Shown in pieces: positions 52,094 through 61,767 of a stretch of DNA of 64,000 nt; within the stretch, counting starts at the first letter, position 1; the number at the start of each line of letters is the position of its first letter. Origin of the DNA: an uncultured Peptococcaceae bacterium (GTDB taxonomy: Bacteria > Bacillota > Peptococcia > Peptococcales > Peptococcaceae); contig CAJUDO010000013.1 of the NCBI GenBank assembly GCA_910585405.1, positions 1 through 64,000 on the forward strand, given 5' to 3'. The translations under genes and the position numbers were made by a program. The notes under the pieces were generated by a model, which did not search any database, was not told the origin of the DNA, and saw only the letters and a list, made by a program, of their open reading frames with translations.

Positions 52094-52615
52094 TCAAAAA
52101 CTCTCCCTATGAATTTTCTCTGTCTGTAACGTATTCATATTTCGCTTTGCTTTTTCTTCTGCAGGCACACCCAACGCTAAAATAGCTAGCACCTCATACT
52201 GCGACGGAATGTGCAGCAGCGTTTTCACATAATTGCTGCTGCTCTCTGCCTCACCTTGCGCCATTCTCCTACGAATCTGAACCCAACAAGAACCCAATCC
52301 CAACCTTTCTGCTTCCAACTGCATCAAAATCATTGCAATACTGCAATCCTCTATCCACACATCACTAACGGCCGGATCTCCCACTACCACAACGGCAACG
52401 GATGCCGCTGGTAAAAAGTTCTGCTGAGGATGACGACATTTTTCCAACGCCTGCAGCGTTCCTTTCTCCTCGACCACGACAAATTCCCATGGCGCACGAT
52501 TTCGAGAGGATGGGGATAATAGCGCTGCTTGCAGAATTTTCTGCAACTTCTCCTCTCCAATGGTTTCCGACTTATAGCTTCGGATGCTTCTCCGCTTTTG
52601 CAATAATTCTAACAT
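52094..52615 (-). CDS. Nitroreductase-family protein
   Basis: A 173-aa FMN-dependent nitroreductase-like enzyme. The N-terminus MLELLQKRRSIRSYKSETIG and the block ALLSPSSRNRAPWEFVVVEE are typical FMN-contacting parts. LEAERLGLGSCWVQIRRR and YEVLAILALGVPAEEKAKRN form the C-terminal part. The ATG at 52615 has AAAGGAG nine bases upstream. An extended -10 lies at 52704-52709. The physiological substrate is unknown. Confidence 0.88.
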   Translation of the reverse strand: MLELLQKRRSIRSYKSETIGEEKLQKILQAALLSPSSRNRAPWEFVVVEEKGTLQALEKCRHPQQNFLPAASVAVVVVGDPAVSDVWIEDCSIAMILMQLEAERLGLGSCWVQIRRRMAQGEAESSSNYVKTLLHIPSQYEVLAILALGVPAEEKAKRNMNTLQTEKIHRESF

Positions 52616-52703
52616 CTCCACCGACTCCTTTGTTTGTACTTTGTTATCGCTACTGTAAAATATCTTTTCTTATTCTATTATTTATCATTTATCCTTTTTA
52701 TTT

Positions 52704-52709
52704 ATTATA
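52704..52709 (-). promoter_or_regulatory. Extended -10 before the nitroreductase gene
   Basis: On the minus strand TGC-TATAAT lies about 90 bp upstream of the start. The -35 is weak (TGGGAA). It may serve both the nitroreductase and the Spo0E-like gene. Confidence 0.55.
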
Positions 52710-52888
52710 GCAGAAATCAGCGACGATTCCCACTCAAATATTCCACAAAATTCCTCTCCTATTCTACATACTGTATGTTCTCACTCAATCTCTCCTGTTT
52801 TTCCACTGTTCTTTTTCGACAAGCATTTTTTTGTAATATTAAAGAAAAGGAGAAAATAGTCGCCCTCTTTTTCTGCAGAAATATGCGT

Positions 52889-52920
52889 AAAAAATCGGCA
52901 GAAACTATGCTCCTGCCGAA
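52889..52920 (-). terminator. Terminator overlapping the end of yqfD
   Basis: On the minus strand TCGGCAG pairs with CTGCCGA, followed by TTTTTT. The yqfD stop codon TAG lies in the loop of this hairpin. Confidence 0.85.
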
Positions 52921-54185
52921 AGATTCCCATCCTGTTCGTTCTGTACAAATTCTTCCTCGTTTTCCTGTTCATTGACCGGCAATTGTGCTTGCCGCACCTG
53001 TGCTAAATTGGCATCTATCAGCCAAACCACCTTAACCTGCACCACATTCTCTATCTCTGGCTGATATACGCCGATGCTCTCCCGAATCATGCGGCTTCCC
53101 GCAGGCATTTGCTCTTGCAATCGTTTTCTTGCCCGTTCTACCGCTAACAAATATGCATCCTCTTTTGTATATGTTTTTTCTACCAATTGTTTTTCCTGGA
53201 ATATTGTTGTTCGCAAATAAATTGGCAAGGAAAAATTCTGCCAATGCAGTAAACTATGCTGCTCTGTCTGTTGATATCCATACATATAAGGAGATTCCCT
53301 TGGGCCGCGGAACACAAACTGATGTCCATTCCATACCAAAGCCAACTGCTTTTCTTCCTGTCCTGTCGTTTGAAAATTGTGCTCTGTCAGCGCACAAGTC
53401 CCGATCACCTCACATTCCTGCTCGCCAGACACAACTGCCTGTGCCCGCACTGTAAAGGGCTGACCTACCGGCACAAACTCCCCGTTTTCATTGCGTTCAC
53501 GGTCAGGATATTCCCAGCCTCCTACCAAAATCTGTCCTTTTTTCACCCAATCCCCTCGCTTTACCAATGCAGTGCCGCGAAATACCAACAGCTCTGTCAC
53601 TCTGCCGTCCCGCCCTGCTACGATGCTGCCCGCTGTTTTCTCAAGCTGCTCGTCAGGCAGCCGTTCTTTCACCGTAATGGAAAGTGTTGTCCCATCAGGT
53701 TCTAAACGAATCCAGACAAACTCAGGATGCTCCTGCACGATTTGCTGCTCCAATTCATCATAATCAAATTTATCCTTACGAGAACCTGGTACCAACCCAT
53801 ATTCCTGCACCAAAGCAATCATATGGGCATCGCTGTACTGTACATTTCCCTGCACAGTATAGCCCCAAAGAAAAGACAACAACAAATATACCAACGAAAA
53901 AGCCAAGGCACTTCCCAATAATAAACCCTTTCTGCGTTTCATCCGGCTAATCACAAAAGGCAAACCGTACTTATGCTCCACATGAAAAGGGCAGCCCTGT
54001 TCCCGCAGCAAATTTTTCACTACCGGAAAGTCATCCAACTGAATCAGGATGTAAAAAAAATTCTGGCGCTGTTCCGCACGGTAAATCATGATTCCCCGTT
54101 CTGGCAGCAGACGCAGTAAAAATGCCGTATACTGCTCTGCAAAACGCAGCTCTACTATTCCACCTAGGATTTGTTCAAACTTCAT
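52905..54185 (-). CDS. yqfD: Sporulation protein YqfD
   Basis: A 426-aa YqfD family protein, made in the mother cell during sporulation. It has an N-terminal soluble part, then a transmembrane segment near residues 92-112 (LLLGSALAFSLVYLLLSFLW). A long extracytoplasmic region follows with ARKDKFDYDELEQQIVQEHP-like repeats and WVKKGQILVGGWEYPDRE. The ATG at 54185 overlaps the yqfC stop. In many Bacillota the next gene is phoH; here a terminator ends the unit. Confidence 0.92.
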   Translation of the reverse strand: MKFEQILGGIVELRFAEQYTAFLLRLLPERGIMIYRAEQRQNFFYILIQLDDFPVVKNLLREQGCPFHVEHKYGLPFVISRMKRRKGLLLGSALAFSLVYLLLSFLWGYTVQGNVQYSDAHMIALVQEYGLVPGSRKDKFDYDELEQQIVQEHPEFVWIRLEPDGTTLSITVKERLPDEQLEKTAGSIVAGRDGRVTELLVFRGTALVKRGDWVKKGQILVGGWEYPDRERNENGEFVPVGQPFTVRAQAVVSGEQECEVIGTCALTEHNFQTTGQEEKQLALVWNGHQFVFRGPRESPYMYGYQQTEQHSLLHWQNFSLPIYLRTTIFQEKQLVEKTYTKEDAYLLAVERARKRLQEQMPAGSRMIRESIGVYQPEIENVVQVKVVWLIDANLAQVRQAQLPVNEQENEEEFVQNEQDGNLSAGA

Positions 54186-54453
54186 AGCGCACCTGCCCAA
54201 TTTTGCCTTCCACATAAAAGGCCTCTGCACTCAAAGAAGTAATCACCAATCCTGTGCCTTCAATATAGATTCGATAATTTCCTGTTTTTACTATGACTAA
54301 CTCTGACGAATATTGTAAGATTCCGTCATGATTTTCTATTCCACATTGCAAATTACCCAATAGCGTAATCCTAGGCAACTGTAAGACCAAATTTTTCGGC
54401 AGACTTTTCACTTTGTTCACAGTCTGCTGCAAATTCATTTTTTCCTGCGCCAC
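54175..54453 (-). CDS. yqfC: Sporulation protein YqfC
   Basis: A 92-aa YqfC family protein. The conserved segment NLVLQLPRITLLGNLQCGIE and the closing TSLSAEAFYVEGKIGQVRYE match the family. The GTG at 54453 has AAAGGAAG seven bases upstream; the ATG at 54474 is the alternative. It overlaps yqfD by 11 bp, so the pair is coupled. Confidence 0.88.
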   Translation of the reverse strand: MAQEKMNLQQTVNKVKSLPKNLVLQLPRITLLGNLQCGIENHDGILQYSSELVIVKTGNYRIYIEGTGLVITSLSAEAFYVEGKIGQVRYEV

Positions 54454-54524
54454 TATACCGCTTCCTTTCCGCATAACACTTCTTTCTCGTTTTCTTCATG
54501 TATATGCAGAAAAGAAACTGATAT

Positions 54525-55310
54525 TCAAAACAGATTTTTGCTCGGCTTGTCCTTTGCACTGAATTGAATGTTATCTAAAGAAAGTTCCGGTGTATCTTCC
54601 TCTGAAATATCCATCATACCCGGCACGACATCGTCAAACAAATCTACCTGCAGCTTTCCCTGTTTATTTACCGTGGCCAGACATACCTGCGATGCATTGG
54701 CAATATTCCGCTTGCGGAGCGCTTCCACCAGCCATTTGCCATCTAAATCCATGGCCCGTAAGTTTTCATAAATTATCTGACCATCCACAATCACTTCCAC
54801 CGCTAAACCCTTAGATTTAGCACGTACCTTTAGATCCTGTCTGGTCACCTCCTGAAAGGCCGGTTTTTTCAAAACACTCAATTCACCAGATTGCTCTATG
54901 ATTGCCAACTCCAATTCTTTATAATCAAAAATACTCTCCGCACGCAGCAGCATTGTCAATTCATCTAAATCCATATGCATCTTGCGAAGATTGTCTTCCA
55001 AAATATTTCCGTCCTGAATGACAATGACTGGCTCTCCGGCCATGGCTTTACGGAATTTTCGGTTTTTCAACGCCAGCCAAGATACGCCCAGCGTTAAAAT
55101 GCCATAGGTGATCAACCCCACTAAATGATCCGGCGCATTGGCCAAATCATCGGTAGCCATATTGGCTGCAATGGAGCCAAATGTTATCCCATTCAGATAT
55201 TCATAAAAAGTCAATTGACTTACTTGCTGCTTGCCCAAAAGCCGTGTCAATAAAAAAAGAATGATAAACGATACTACCGTCTGTAAAAACACAATCCCCG
55301 CATCTGTCAT
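54525..55310 (-). CDS. DUF421 (YetF/YdfR-like) membrane protein
   Basis: A 261-aa protein with three N-terminal helices and a cytoplasmic DUF421 domain. Characteristic parts are LLTRLLGKQQVSQLTFYEYL (about residues 19-38), ITFGSIAANMATDD, and KMHMDLDELTMLLRAESIFD. C-terminal IIVDGQIIYENLRAMDLDGK-like sequence follows. The ATG at 55310 has a perfect GGAGG nine bases upstream. It is read in the same direction as yqfC, 72 bp before it. In sporulators some DUF421 proteins (YetF-like) take part in spore envelope traits. Confidence 0.88.
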   Translation of the reverse strand: MTDAGIVFLQTVVSFIILFLLTRLLGKQQVSQLTFYEYLNGITFGSIAANMATDDLANAPDHLVGLITYGILTLGVSWLALKNRKFRKAMAGEPVIVIQDGNILEDNLRKMHMDLDELTMLLRAESIFDYKELELAIIEQSGELSVLKKPAFQEVTRQDLKVRAKSKGLAVEVIVDGQIIYENLRAMDLDGKWLVEALRKRNIANASQVCLATVNKQGKLQVDLFDDVVPGMMDISEEDTPELSLDNIQFSAKDKPSKNLF

Positions 55311-55373
55311 TCTGCCCAACCTCCGTTTTTCTTTTCGTATCCACTAGTATCAAACACATGGGCAGAAAGTATG

Positions 55374-55411
55374 CAAAAAAGCAGAGAAAGCGATTTTTCG
55401 CCATCTCTGCT
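55374..55411 (-). terminator. Terminator of the MFS gene
   Basis: On the minus strand AGCAGAGA pairs with TCTCTGCT, with an inner GCGA/TCGC stem and a TTTTTT tail. Confidence 0.85.
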
Positions 55412-55489
55412 CACAGAAATTCATCTTTTTATTTATTTTTCGTTGAAGTCAGATTTTTTATTGGCCTTTTTCTGAATCCACCGGAATAT

Positions 55490-56647
55490 TCATACATCCA
55501 TTTTTTCCCGTTCCCGCAAAACCAGCACGACATCTATGCATCCCAAAATAAATACCACAATTCCAAAAAGAATATATGCTTTTTCTGTGCTGTGCGTGAG
55601 AAGCTGCACCACCATCGCCTGATAGTAGGGAGAACTGAATTGCCCCAGATAAATCGCACCTGTAAAAAGTGCGGAACCTATCGCAACGAAGCGAAACGGC
55701 AGAACCTCTGTCAGCTTCATGGTAATACTAATTGGGAGTAGCGCAGAAAACATTGCCAGCACACAATATACCACTGTCAAAAACACAATGTTTACAGGGA
55801 ATGCATACAAAATGAAGCATACTGAGCCAACAGCAAAGAGCAACGGCATAAACCATTTGCCAAACAGGCTCCGCAGCCAGGGAAACGCGATACTGCCTGC
55901 CGCCATAGCCAATGTCCCAAAACCGGAAATCAAGCCTGCGGCCTGTGCAGTCGCCATACTGTTCTGCTCCAAATAGAAAGAAATCGTGGTCGGCACAATA
56001 AAATACTGCACATACACAAAAAATATCGCAATATAGTAAAAGAGAATTTGCCCCAAAGGAAGCTTCTGTGTCGTTTCTGCTACTTCTGTTTTTACAGCAC
56101 CTGCATCCGTTCTCTTGGGATCAAAAGGAATAAATAGAAAGCAAAAAACAAAAACAACTGCAAAGAAGCCATATAACAGAAAAGCACTTCTCCAAGGCAA
56201 CTCCGCTAATGCAATCACAAATAACAGGCCAGCTGAAGCAATACTGCCAATTCCTGTGTTCAAACCAAACAATACAGCCCGTTCTTCCTCTGGATATTCG
56301 GCAAAAAATGTAGTCTGCAAGGGCATTCCCAATCCCATACCAAGCCCCAGCAATCCTCTTGATACTAAAATAAGATTGAAATCATGCAAAAATGCTGGTG
56401 CAATGCCACCCAGTACTGTACAACCAATCCCGCTTAATAAAATCAATTTACGCTGTACTTTATTCGTAATTGCCGCACAAATTGCCAAACCGACCAGCAA
56501 TGTAATTGCCGGCATTGTCACCACCATGGCAACCGCCATCGACGATACCTGAGGAAAGTCTGCTGCAAACTGATTCATTACAGGAGAAACCAACCCTATC
56601 CCAATTACATTAATGATACCTAACAACAGTAACGTTATTTTTTTCAT
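55490..56647 (-). CDS. MFS transporter
   Basis: A 385-aa major facilitator with about 12 hydrophobic segments. The signature loop appears as RGLLGLGMGLGMPLQTTFFA (about residues 98-117), and FDPKRTDAGAVKTEVAETTQ is the central cytoplasmic loop. The ATG at 56647 has AGGGTGA upstream. It resembles cyanate/drug-type MFS proteins of Clostridia; the substrate is not readable. Confidence 0.85.
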   Translation of the reverse strand: MKKITLLLLGIINVIGIGLVSPVMNQFAADFPQVSSMAVAMVVTMPAITLLVGLAICAAITNKVQRKLILLSGIGCTVLGGIAPAFLHDFNLILVSRGLLGLGMGLGMPLQTTFFAEYPEEERAVLFGLNTGIGSIASAGLLFVIALAELPWRSAFLLYGFFAVVFVFCFLFIPFDPKRTDAGAVKTEVAETTQKLPLGQILFYYIAIFFVYVQYFIVPTTISFYLEQNSMATAQAAGLISGFGTLAMAAGSIAFPWLRSLFGKWFMPLLFAVGSVCFILYAFPVNIVFLTVVYCVLAMFSALLPISITMKLTEVLPFRFVAIGSALFTGAIYLGQFSSPYYQAMVVQLLTHSTEKAYILFGIVVFILGCIDVVLVLREREKMDV

Positions 56648-56729
56648 ATTCACCCTGCCCTCTTATATCTTTTTTGCAGTTTGTATCTCCTTCCAATCAC
56701 TGTGCACCACCACTTTTAACGATATTATA

Positions 56730-56759
56730 ACAGGAATCCACTACAGCGTGGATTCCTGT
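56730..56759. terminator. Hairpin between the MFS and SLC13-like genes
   Basis: ACAGGAATCCAC and GTGGATTCCTGT form a perfect 12-bp stem with a six-base loop. T runs are weak on both strands, so termination is likely for the SLC13-like gene but not certain. Confidence 0.5.
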
Positions 56760-56819
56760 CCTGTCCTATAACCTACTGTATATTTTCCGCCCCACAGAAC
56801 CAGCAACAGATATTTACTT

Positions 56820-58268
56820 TTATATCGCGAAAACAATATTCAGTAAAGGAATCATACAAATTGCTATTATAATTGTAACCACTAAAAATACAATACCAAA
56901 AATATAGGCATCTTTTCTCTCCATATATTCATGCCCAAACACCATTCCAGCCATCATACTTCCCGCTGGAGTCACATAAGCACACATCAAGGCTAAATAC
57001 ATTAAAAAGAAACAGGTATATGGATTGCCGCCCATCTGTGCCACAATCGGTGGAATCATCGGCAGGAAAATAGCGCCCATTACTACATTGTGCATGAACT
57101 GCGTAACAATTGCCAACAAGAGCATGGCCGCAATCATCAATAGGGTAACATCCATATTCATCAAAATTGGGGTCAATGTCGAAGTGATTGTCGCTGTAAT
57201 CCCAATATCCGCCGATTCCATGGCATCAGCCAACGGATAGGTAACAGCCAGCAGCATCAGCATTTCCCATGGCAGCTTTCTAAAGCAATCCCCTAATTGA
57301 ATGATCGCTTTGCCGTTCTCATCCTTCCACATCACAAAGATAGTCATATAAAGGATACTCCAACCAATTACACCTAAGTTATTGCAAAATGCTGCGCCTG
57401 GTAAAGTCGGAATAATTTGCGGCAACATTAAAACCAAGAAATAAAATACAATTAAAATTAATCCTGCTTTTTGATATTTATTCATCTTATATTGCGCATA
57501 CTCTTCGCATAATGCTTCCGTTGTAGTGTAACGGCTCGCGTCAATTTTTAAAACGAATTTTCCAACCAATAATAACAATGCTATCATGAGGAATACATAG
57601 ATTAAGCCCGCTCCCAGCATTGGCCCTGCAGGAATGGGCAAGCCACTACCCTTGGTGAAGAATCCGCCATATAAAATTACGCCGCCGTAAAAAGGTACGA
57701 TATTCGGCGCTGTCATCGCAATATATACGATGAAGGCAATTAACATATTCAAAAGCCTAGAACCCGACTTATATCCGCTCAATTCGCCAATTTTTATCGC
57801 AATTGTCCATAGCAAGAAAATTGCCGCTATTCCTCCGTTTGCCATACTCATCAAAAAGGCGCAGCTGCAAAGTGCAACAATCAGCAGCCATGGCTTTCCT
57901 ACAAAAATTTTCTTACTTAAAAGCCAGTAGGCAATCCCTTCTGTAATCCCAACTTGATTTAACGCCTCCGCAAATGCTGCCCCCAAAAGTACCATCAAAA
58001 AGGTAGCATTGCCAAAGCCACTGGCTAAAACAGTATTGGCATTGGCATAACCTGTCATCGTTAATACCGCAAAACCAAAAAAGCTAACCCATAGCAAATC
58101 AATAAAGATCCACCCATAAACAATACCGAGAAAACAGCCAAGTACCTTCATCCCTATTCCTGTAATTTGCCCAAAAGGCGGCAAAAAACCTACACCAAAG
58201 GTTATGAGTAACATAATTGCAATATGAATATATGCATTCGTTTTCTTCTTATTAATTGTTGTTGACAT
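56820..58268 (-). CDS. SLC13/CitM-like anion permease
   Basis: A 482-aa membrane protein of the ion-transporter superfamily that includes the SLC13 (dicarboxylate/sulfate) permeases, with 11 to 12 hydrophobic segments. Two re-entrant-type motifs appear: SMANGGIAAIFLLW (about residues 134-147) and TQFMHNVVMGAIFLPMIPPI (about 386-405), and AYVTPAGSMMAGMVFGHEYM follows. It lies 278 bp after the phosphatase-superfamily gene on the same strand, with a hairpin (58405-58450) between. A role in taking up the substrate or product of that enzyme is likely. Confidence 0.8.
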   Translation of the reverse strand: MSTTINKKKTNAYIHIAIMLLITFGVGFLPPFGQITGIGMKVLGCFLGIVYGWIFIDLLWVSFFGFAVLTMTGYANANTVLASGFGNATFLMVLLGAAFAEALNQVGITEGIAYWLLSKKIFVGKPWLLIVALCSCAFLMSMANGGIAAIFLLWTIAIKIGELSGYKSGSRLLNMLIAFIVYIAMTAPNIVPFYGGVILYGGFFTKGSGLPIPAGPMLGAGLIYVFLMIALLLLVGKFVLKIDASRYTTTEALCEEYAQYKMNKYQKAGLILIVFYFLVLMLPQIIPTLPGAAFCNNLGVIGWSILYMTIFVMWKDENGKAIIQLGDCFRKLPWEMLMLLAVTYPLADAMESADIGITATITSTLTPILMNMDVTLLMIAAMLLLAIVTQFMHNVVMGAIFLPMIPPIVAQMGGNPYTCFFLMYLALMCAYVTPAGSMMAGMVFGHEYMERKDAYIFGIVFLVVTIIIAICMIPLLNIVFAI

Positions 58269-58404
58269 ATTTTTCCCTCTTTTCTATCACCATTATCTAC
58301 TTCGTCATTTTTTACCAAAATTCATGACTCTTTCCGAAAAAATAAAAAGGAAAATTCCTAAAAAGTATATGTTTTTAGATAAAGAGGTTTTTGTGATATA
58401 TCAT

Positions 58405-58450
58405 AAGGGATGCTTGGTTTATCTCTTCTATAAAAAGCCAAACATCCCTT
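58405..58450. other. Intergenic stem-loop between the hydrolase and permease genes
   Basis: AAGGGATG (58405-58412) pairs with CATCCCTT (58443-58450), with an extra TTGG/CCAA stem inside. No T run follows. It may shape the relative expression of the two genes or protect RNA ends. Confidence 0.5.
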
Positions 58451-58546
58451 ATATAAAGGTTATGCAGTTATTTTATTATGCTATAGCACAGTAACAAAAA
58501 AATATACATTTTTATAACAAGACACCTAAAACTGAATTACACAAGC

Positions 58547-60559
58547 TTATTCTTTGGTAAAGATCTGATATACCGGCGCGCCTTCACATTGCGCTGGCAT
58601 ATCAACATCCAGAATTGCAGCTACGGTAGGCGCTACGTCAATAGTACGCACAGTCCGCTCCGTCTCGAAGTTTTCTTTGATTCCTTTCCCCGCAGCAATA
58701 AAAATCGGAGAAACAGAACTTTCATGCATACCCAGGAAAGTGGGCAGAGAATCCCCATGCAAACGGTTAAATCCTTCTTCCAGCCAGTATAAAATGTCAC
58801 CACATTCATCTCCAGACAGCCCCAGAATTTCTGCATCTTTATTGCGCAGCGCAATGGAAACAATGCGCTTTCCGTCTTTGTTGCGGTAATTATACAAGTC
58901 GCTGATAATTTGCGTTTCTAACGCATATTTATCTGCCGGATCTACAATACCCTCCGATTCCCTACCTTTTAAATTGATATAAATATGATTTCCTCTATTT
59001 GCGACAGCTCTTGTCTTACTGTAATCAATTTCACGCAGTTCATTACCATTTTCATCTTTTTTCAGTACAGTATACCCCAGTTCTTCCATGACGCGGATAT
59101 TGCAGCCAAAGCCATCACCCAGCAATGGAATATCGTCTTCCGGCGGCACCAACAAACCATGGTCTGAAATAATCAATATTGTCCAGCCTTCGTCCAGATA
59201 ATGCAGGAAGGAACCGATATACGTGTCTGTACAACGATATGCCCATTCGATGGCCTCCTCATAGAGCGCACCATGATTTCCGATTGCCGGACGGTCCTTA
59301 CTCAAATACCAGAACAAATGACCGCAGGCATCTACGTTATGCAGATGGGAGAAAATCACTTGATAACCCTCTTTTTCAATCAAATACTGTAAGGCATCCG
59401 CCTGCCATTGGCTATAAACATCCCAGGAAGGCAGCAACGCTGTCTTTACCAATCCTTCATTTCGCGCCTCCGCCATAGATGTGCAGGGAACCGGTCCCAC
59501 CGCATCTACAACACTTTTTTTCAAATAAGAAGGATACCAAAGCAAGTCCTTCTCAATATCCTTAGCAGAGCTAAGCCAAATACGCACTTCGCTTCCATCC
59601 TCAGCAATCTCCAAAAGCCGCATATTTCGATTTACTTTTAACGTCGCTTCGTCTTTACTCAATTCATCCAAGACATTCACAGCCAATTCATCGCCCAATA
59701 CTGTAATCGGTTCTGCGGCCTTTTTGTTTTTATAGATTGCTACTCTGTCATATTTTCCTTCTGCATTGCATAGAATCAACGCTGGACGTTTTGTCATACC
59801 ATTATTCACCAAAATCGTCATCTCTTTAGCGCCCTCCGGTACTTCGCAGAGCCAATTTTCCGGTTTTGTAATAGGAGAGTTTACAATATCCACCGGCAGC
59901 ATGTCTGCGGCTAAATCCCCCTCATGCTCACTGAGGATTAACGAGGTGATTGCCTCTGCATTCCCATAGTCTGACTCATTCACATCATCGCGTCCCTTTG
60001 TTACTGGAACATCGTTAATGACACAGCCCGCACCAGAAGTGTTGGGAACCTTCGCCTGAAAAAGTACTTTTTCGATTTTTTCAGATGCGTAAACCAATTT
60101 GTCATCGTCTACTACACAATCCCCATTGCCAATGGCATTGGGCTGAGTGCCATCTACCACATGTAAGTTGGGACTGTCAGAGCTTGGCGGCCAGGAACTG
60201 CCGGGCCAATGCCACACCAGCGTCTTCATACCCGCTTCTGCGGTCACATTCCATAATTGTTCTGCTTTACATTTTTTAGAATTCAGATTATAGGTCATTG
60301 TCGCCATATCCGTCTTGGACTGCCCCCAGAAGCAGGTAATCCCATGCGTAGCCGGCGTAGCCCCTGTCGCTAGCGAGGTCCACATTGGCGGCGTAATAGT
60401 GGGAACACCTCCTAGCATACGTAAGTCCTTACGCGCGCTTCCTCTGGCAATAAATTTGTCAAAGTTCGGCATAATACCTTCTGCCCGATAACGGTTCACC
60501 AAACTGGGATCTAAGCCATCCACACCTAAAATCAACACTTTCTCATTCAAAGCTGTCAT
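58547..60559 (-). CDS. Alkaline-phosphatase-superfamily hydrolase (nucleotide pyrophosphatase-like)
   Basis: A 670-aa enzyme of the AP superfamily (type I phosphodiesterase/nucleotide pyrophosphatase group). Metal and catalytic parts are in order: ILGVDGLDPSLVNRY (Asp of site 1), TITPPMWTSLATGATPATHG with a likely Thr nucleophile, FSHLHNVDACGHLFWY and ILIISDHGLLVPP, and a final His in FLGMHESSVSPIFIAAGKGI. A long insert (about 200-360) is unusual. There is no signal peptide, so it acts in the cytoplasm. It probably hydrolyses a phosphodiester or phosphonate. The gene is divergent from a LysR regulator and precedes the permease. Confidence 0.82.
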   Translation of the reverse strand: MTALNEKVLILGVDGLDPSLVNRYRAEGIMPNFDKFIARGSARKDLRMLGGVPTITPPMWTSLATGATPATHGITCFWGQSKTDMATMTYNLNSKKCKAEQLWNVTAEAGMKTLVWHWPGSSWPPSSDSPNLHVVDGTQPNAIGNGDCVVDDDKLVYASEKIEKVLFQAKVPNTSGAGCVINDVPVTKGRDDVNESDYGNAEAITSLILSEHEGDLAADMLPVDIVNSPITKPENWLCEVPEGAKEMTILVNNGMTKRPALILCNAEGKYDRVAIYKNKKAAEPITVLGDELAVNVLDELSKDEATLKVNRNMRLLEIAEDGSEVRIWLSSAKDIEKDLLWYPSYLKKSVVDAVGPVPCTSMAEARNEGLVKTALLPSWDVYSQWQADALQYLIEKEGYQVIFSHLHNVDACGHLFWYLSKDRPAIGNHGALYEEAIEWAYRCTDTYIGSFLHYLDEGWTILIISDHGLLVPPEDDIPLLGDGFGCNIRVMEELGYTVLKKDENGNELREIDYSKTRAVANRGNHIYINLKGRESEGIVDPADKYALETQIISDLYNYRNKDGKRIVSIALRNKDAEILGLSGDECGDILYWLEEGFNRLHGDSLPTFLGMHESSVSPIFIAAGKGIKENFETERTVRTIDVAPTVAAILDVDMPAQCEGAPVYQIFTKE

Positions 60560-60763
60560 AAATAGTCCTCCTTTGTTGAAATAAAAAATATTAATTCTAT
60601 AAATATACTATACATAATTTGTCTTTATCTGTACAACAGAATAAAACTTTCATATTTTTTCTGCACATAACTTTTTTTGTTGCAAAACTCCTTTTTTCAT
60701 GCTACGGTATAAGTGTGAAGATATTCCTCAAGCAATGTATTTATAGAAACGAGATGATAAACT

Positions 60764-61699
60764 TTGAAAACAGAGCAAATTGCCTATCTGGACGACATAT
60801 CCCGTACCCATTCCATTACACAGACCGCACAGCGCTTTTTTATCAGCCAGCAGGCCTTAAGTGTTTCTCTCACAAAATTGGAAGAGGAATTCGGCACTAC
60901 CTTCCTTGTGCGCACCAACAAAGGTGCCTATTTGACCGAAGACGGTCTATTTTTTCTGCAAAATACACAGCCCATCCTAGATCGCTACAAAGAATTGAAG
61001 GAATCCTTTTTTCTTCATTCTACCGCTGCAACAGATGAAACCATTTCTCCAGAGGGACATCTTGTTATTTTCTGTCATACCAGAATCTTAGAGCCGTTGT
61101 TGATTGATTTACTGGAACAATACACTCGGAAATATCCCCATGTTCATATCACATTGTATGAAAAGGAAAACATCGATATCATAACTGCCATTGCACAGCA
61201 GGCAGGCGACTTTGGCCTTATTTTTACTCCAGAATTTCTATTTGACAATACAGGCGGCTATCAGCTTCCTGCGCACGTTCAGGTAGAAGAACTTTTTTCT
61301 GACCATTTCATTGTCTGTTGCAGCGCCAATCATCCACTGAAACAGCAAAAATCCCTATCTATGCATTCCTTTCAGGGTTTTCCTGCAATTTTATTTGATA
61401 CAAACAAATATGTTTCTCAATCAGATGTACTCCCTTTACCAGATACGGAAGGCCATTGCTACTATTCTAACAACGCATCCTTCCATAAAGCTATGATTCG
61501 CCGCGGCATGGCAATTTCTCTGATCACAGCCTTTGAATTCCGCAAACTGTATTTTAAACATAAAGACCTTATTGCTTTGCCCATCACAGACAGTCCCAAA
61601 TCCATCATCAATTTGGTGCTCAACAAAAAAGAGCCACCTTCTCAGGCAGCACAACTGTTCATTAATCTATTAAAAAAATACAACTTTTATGGTATATAA
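60764..61699 (+). CDS. LysR-family transcriptional regulator
   Basis: A 311-aa LysR protein. The helix-turn-helix is clear (TEQIAYLDDISRTHSITQTA, then FISQQALSVSLTKLEEEFGT). The effector domain begins near residue 95 (LVIFCHTRILEPLLIDLLEQ). It starts at a TTG with GAGATGAT upstream. Divergent arrangement with the AP-superfamily gene across a 204-bp AT-rich spacer is the classic layout for a LysR and its target. It converges with the VanY gene on a shared terminator. Confidence 0.9.
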   Translation: MKTEQIAYLDDISRTHSITQTAQRFFISQQALSVSLTKLEEEFGTTFLVRTNKGAYLTEDGLFFLQNTQPILDRYKELKESFFLHSTAATDETISPEGHLVIFCHTRILEPLLIDLLEQYTRKYPHVHITLYEKENIDIITAIAQQAGDFGLIFTPEFLFDNTGGYQLPAHVQVEELFSDHFIVCCSANHPLKQQKSLSMHSFQGFPAILFDTNKYVSQSDVLPLPDTEGHCYYSNNASFHKAMIRRGMAISLITAFEFRKLYFKHKDLIALPITDSPKSIINLVLNKKEPPSQAAQLFINLLKKYNFYGI

Positions 61700-61700
61700 T

Positions 61701-61748
61701 AAAATAACTCAGGAAACAAAAATATGCCCTTGCTTCCTGAGTTATTTT
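61701..61748. terminator. Bidirectional terminator between LysR and VanY
   Basis: A perfect 15-bp stem, AAAATAACTCAGGAA (61701-61715) with TTCCTGAGTTATTTT (61734-61748). T-rich ends occur on both strands. It ends both the LysR and carboxypeptidase genes. Confidence 0.9.
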
Positions 61749-61767
61749 ACTTTTTCCAGATTATCCG

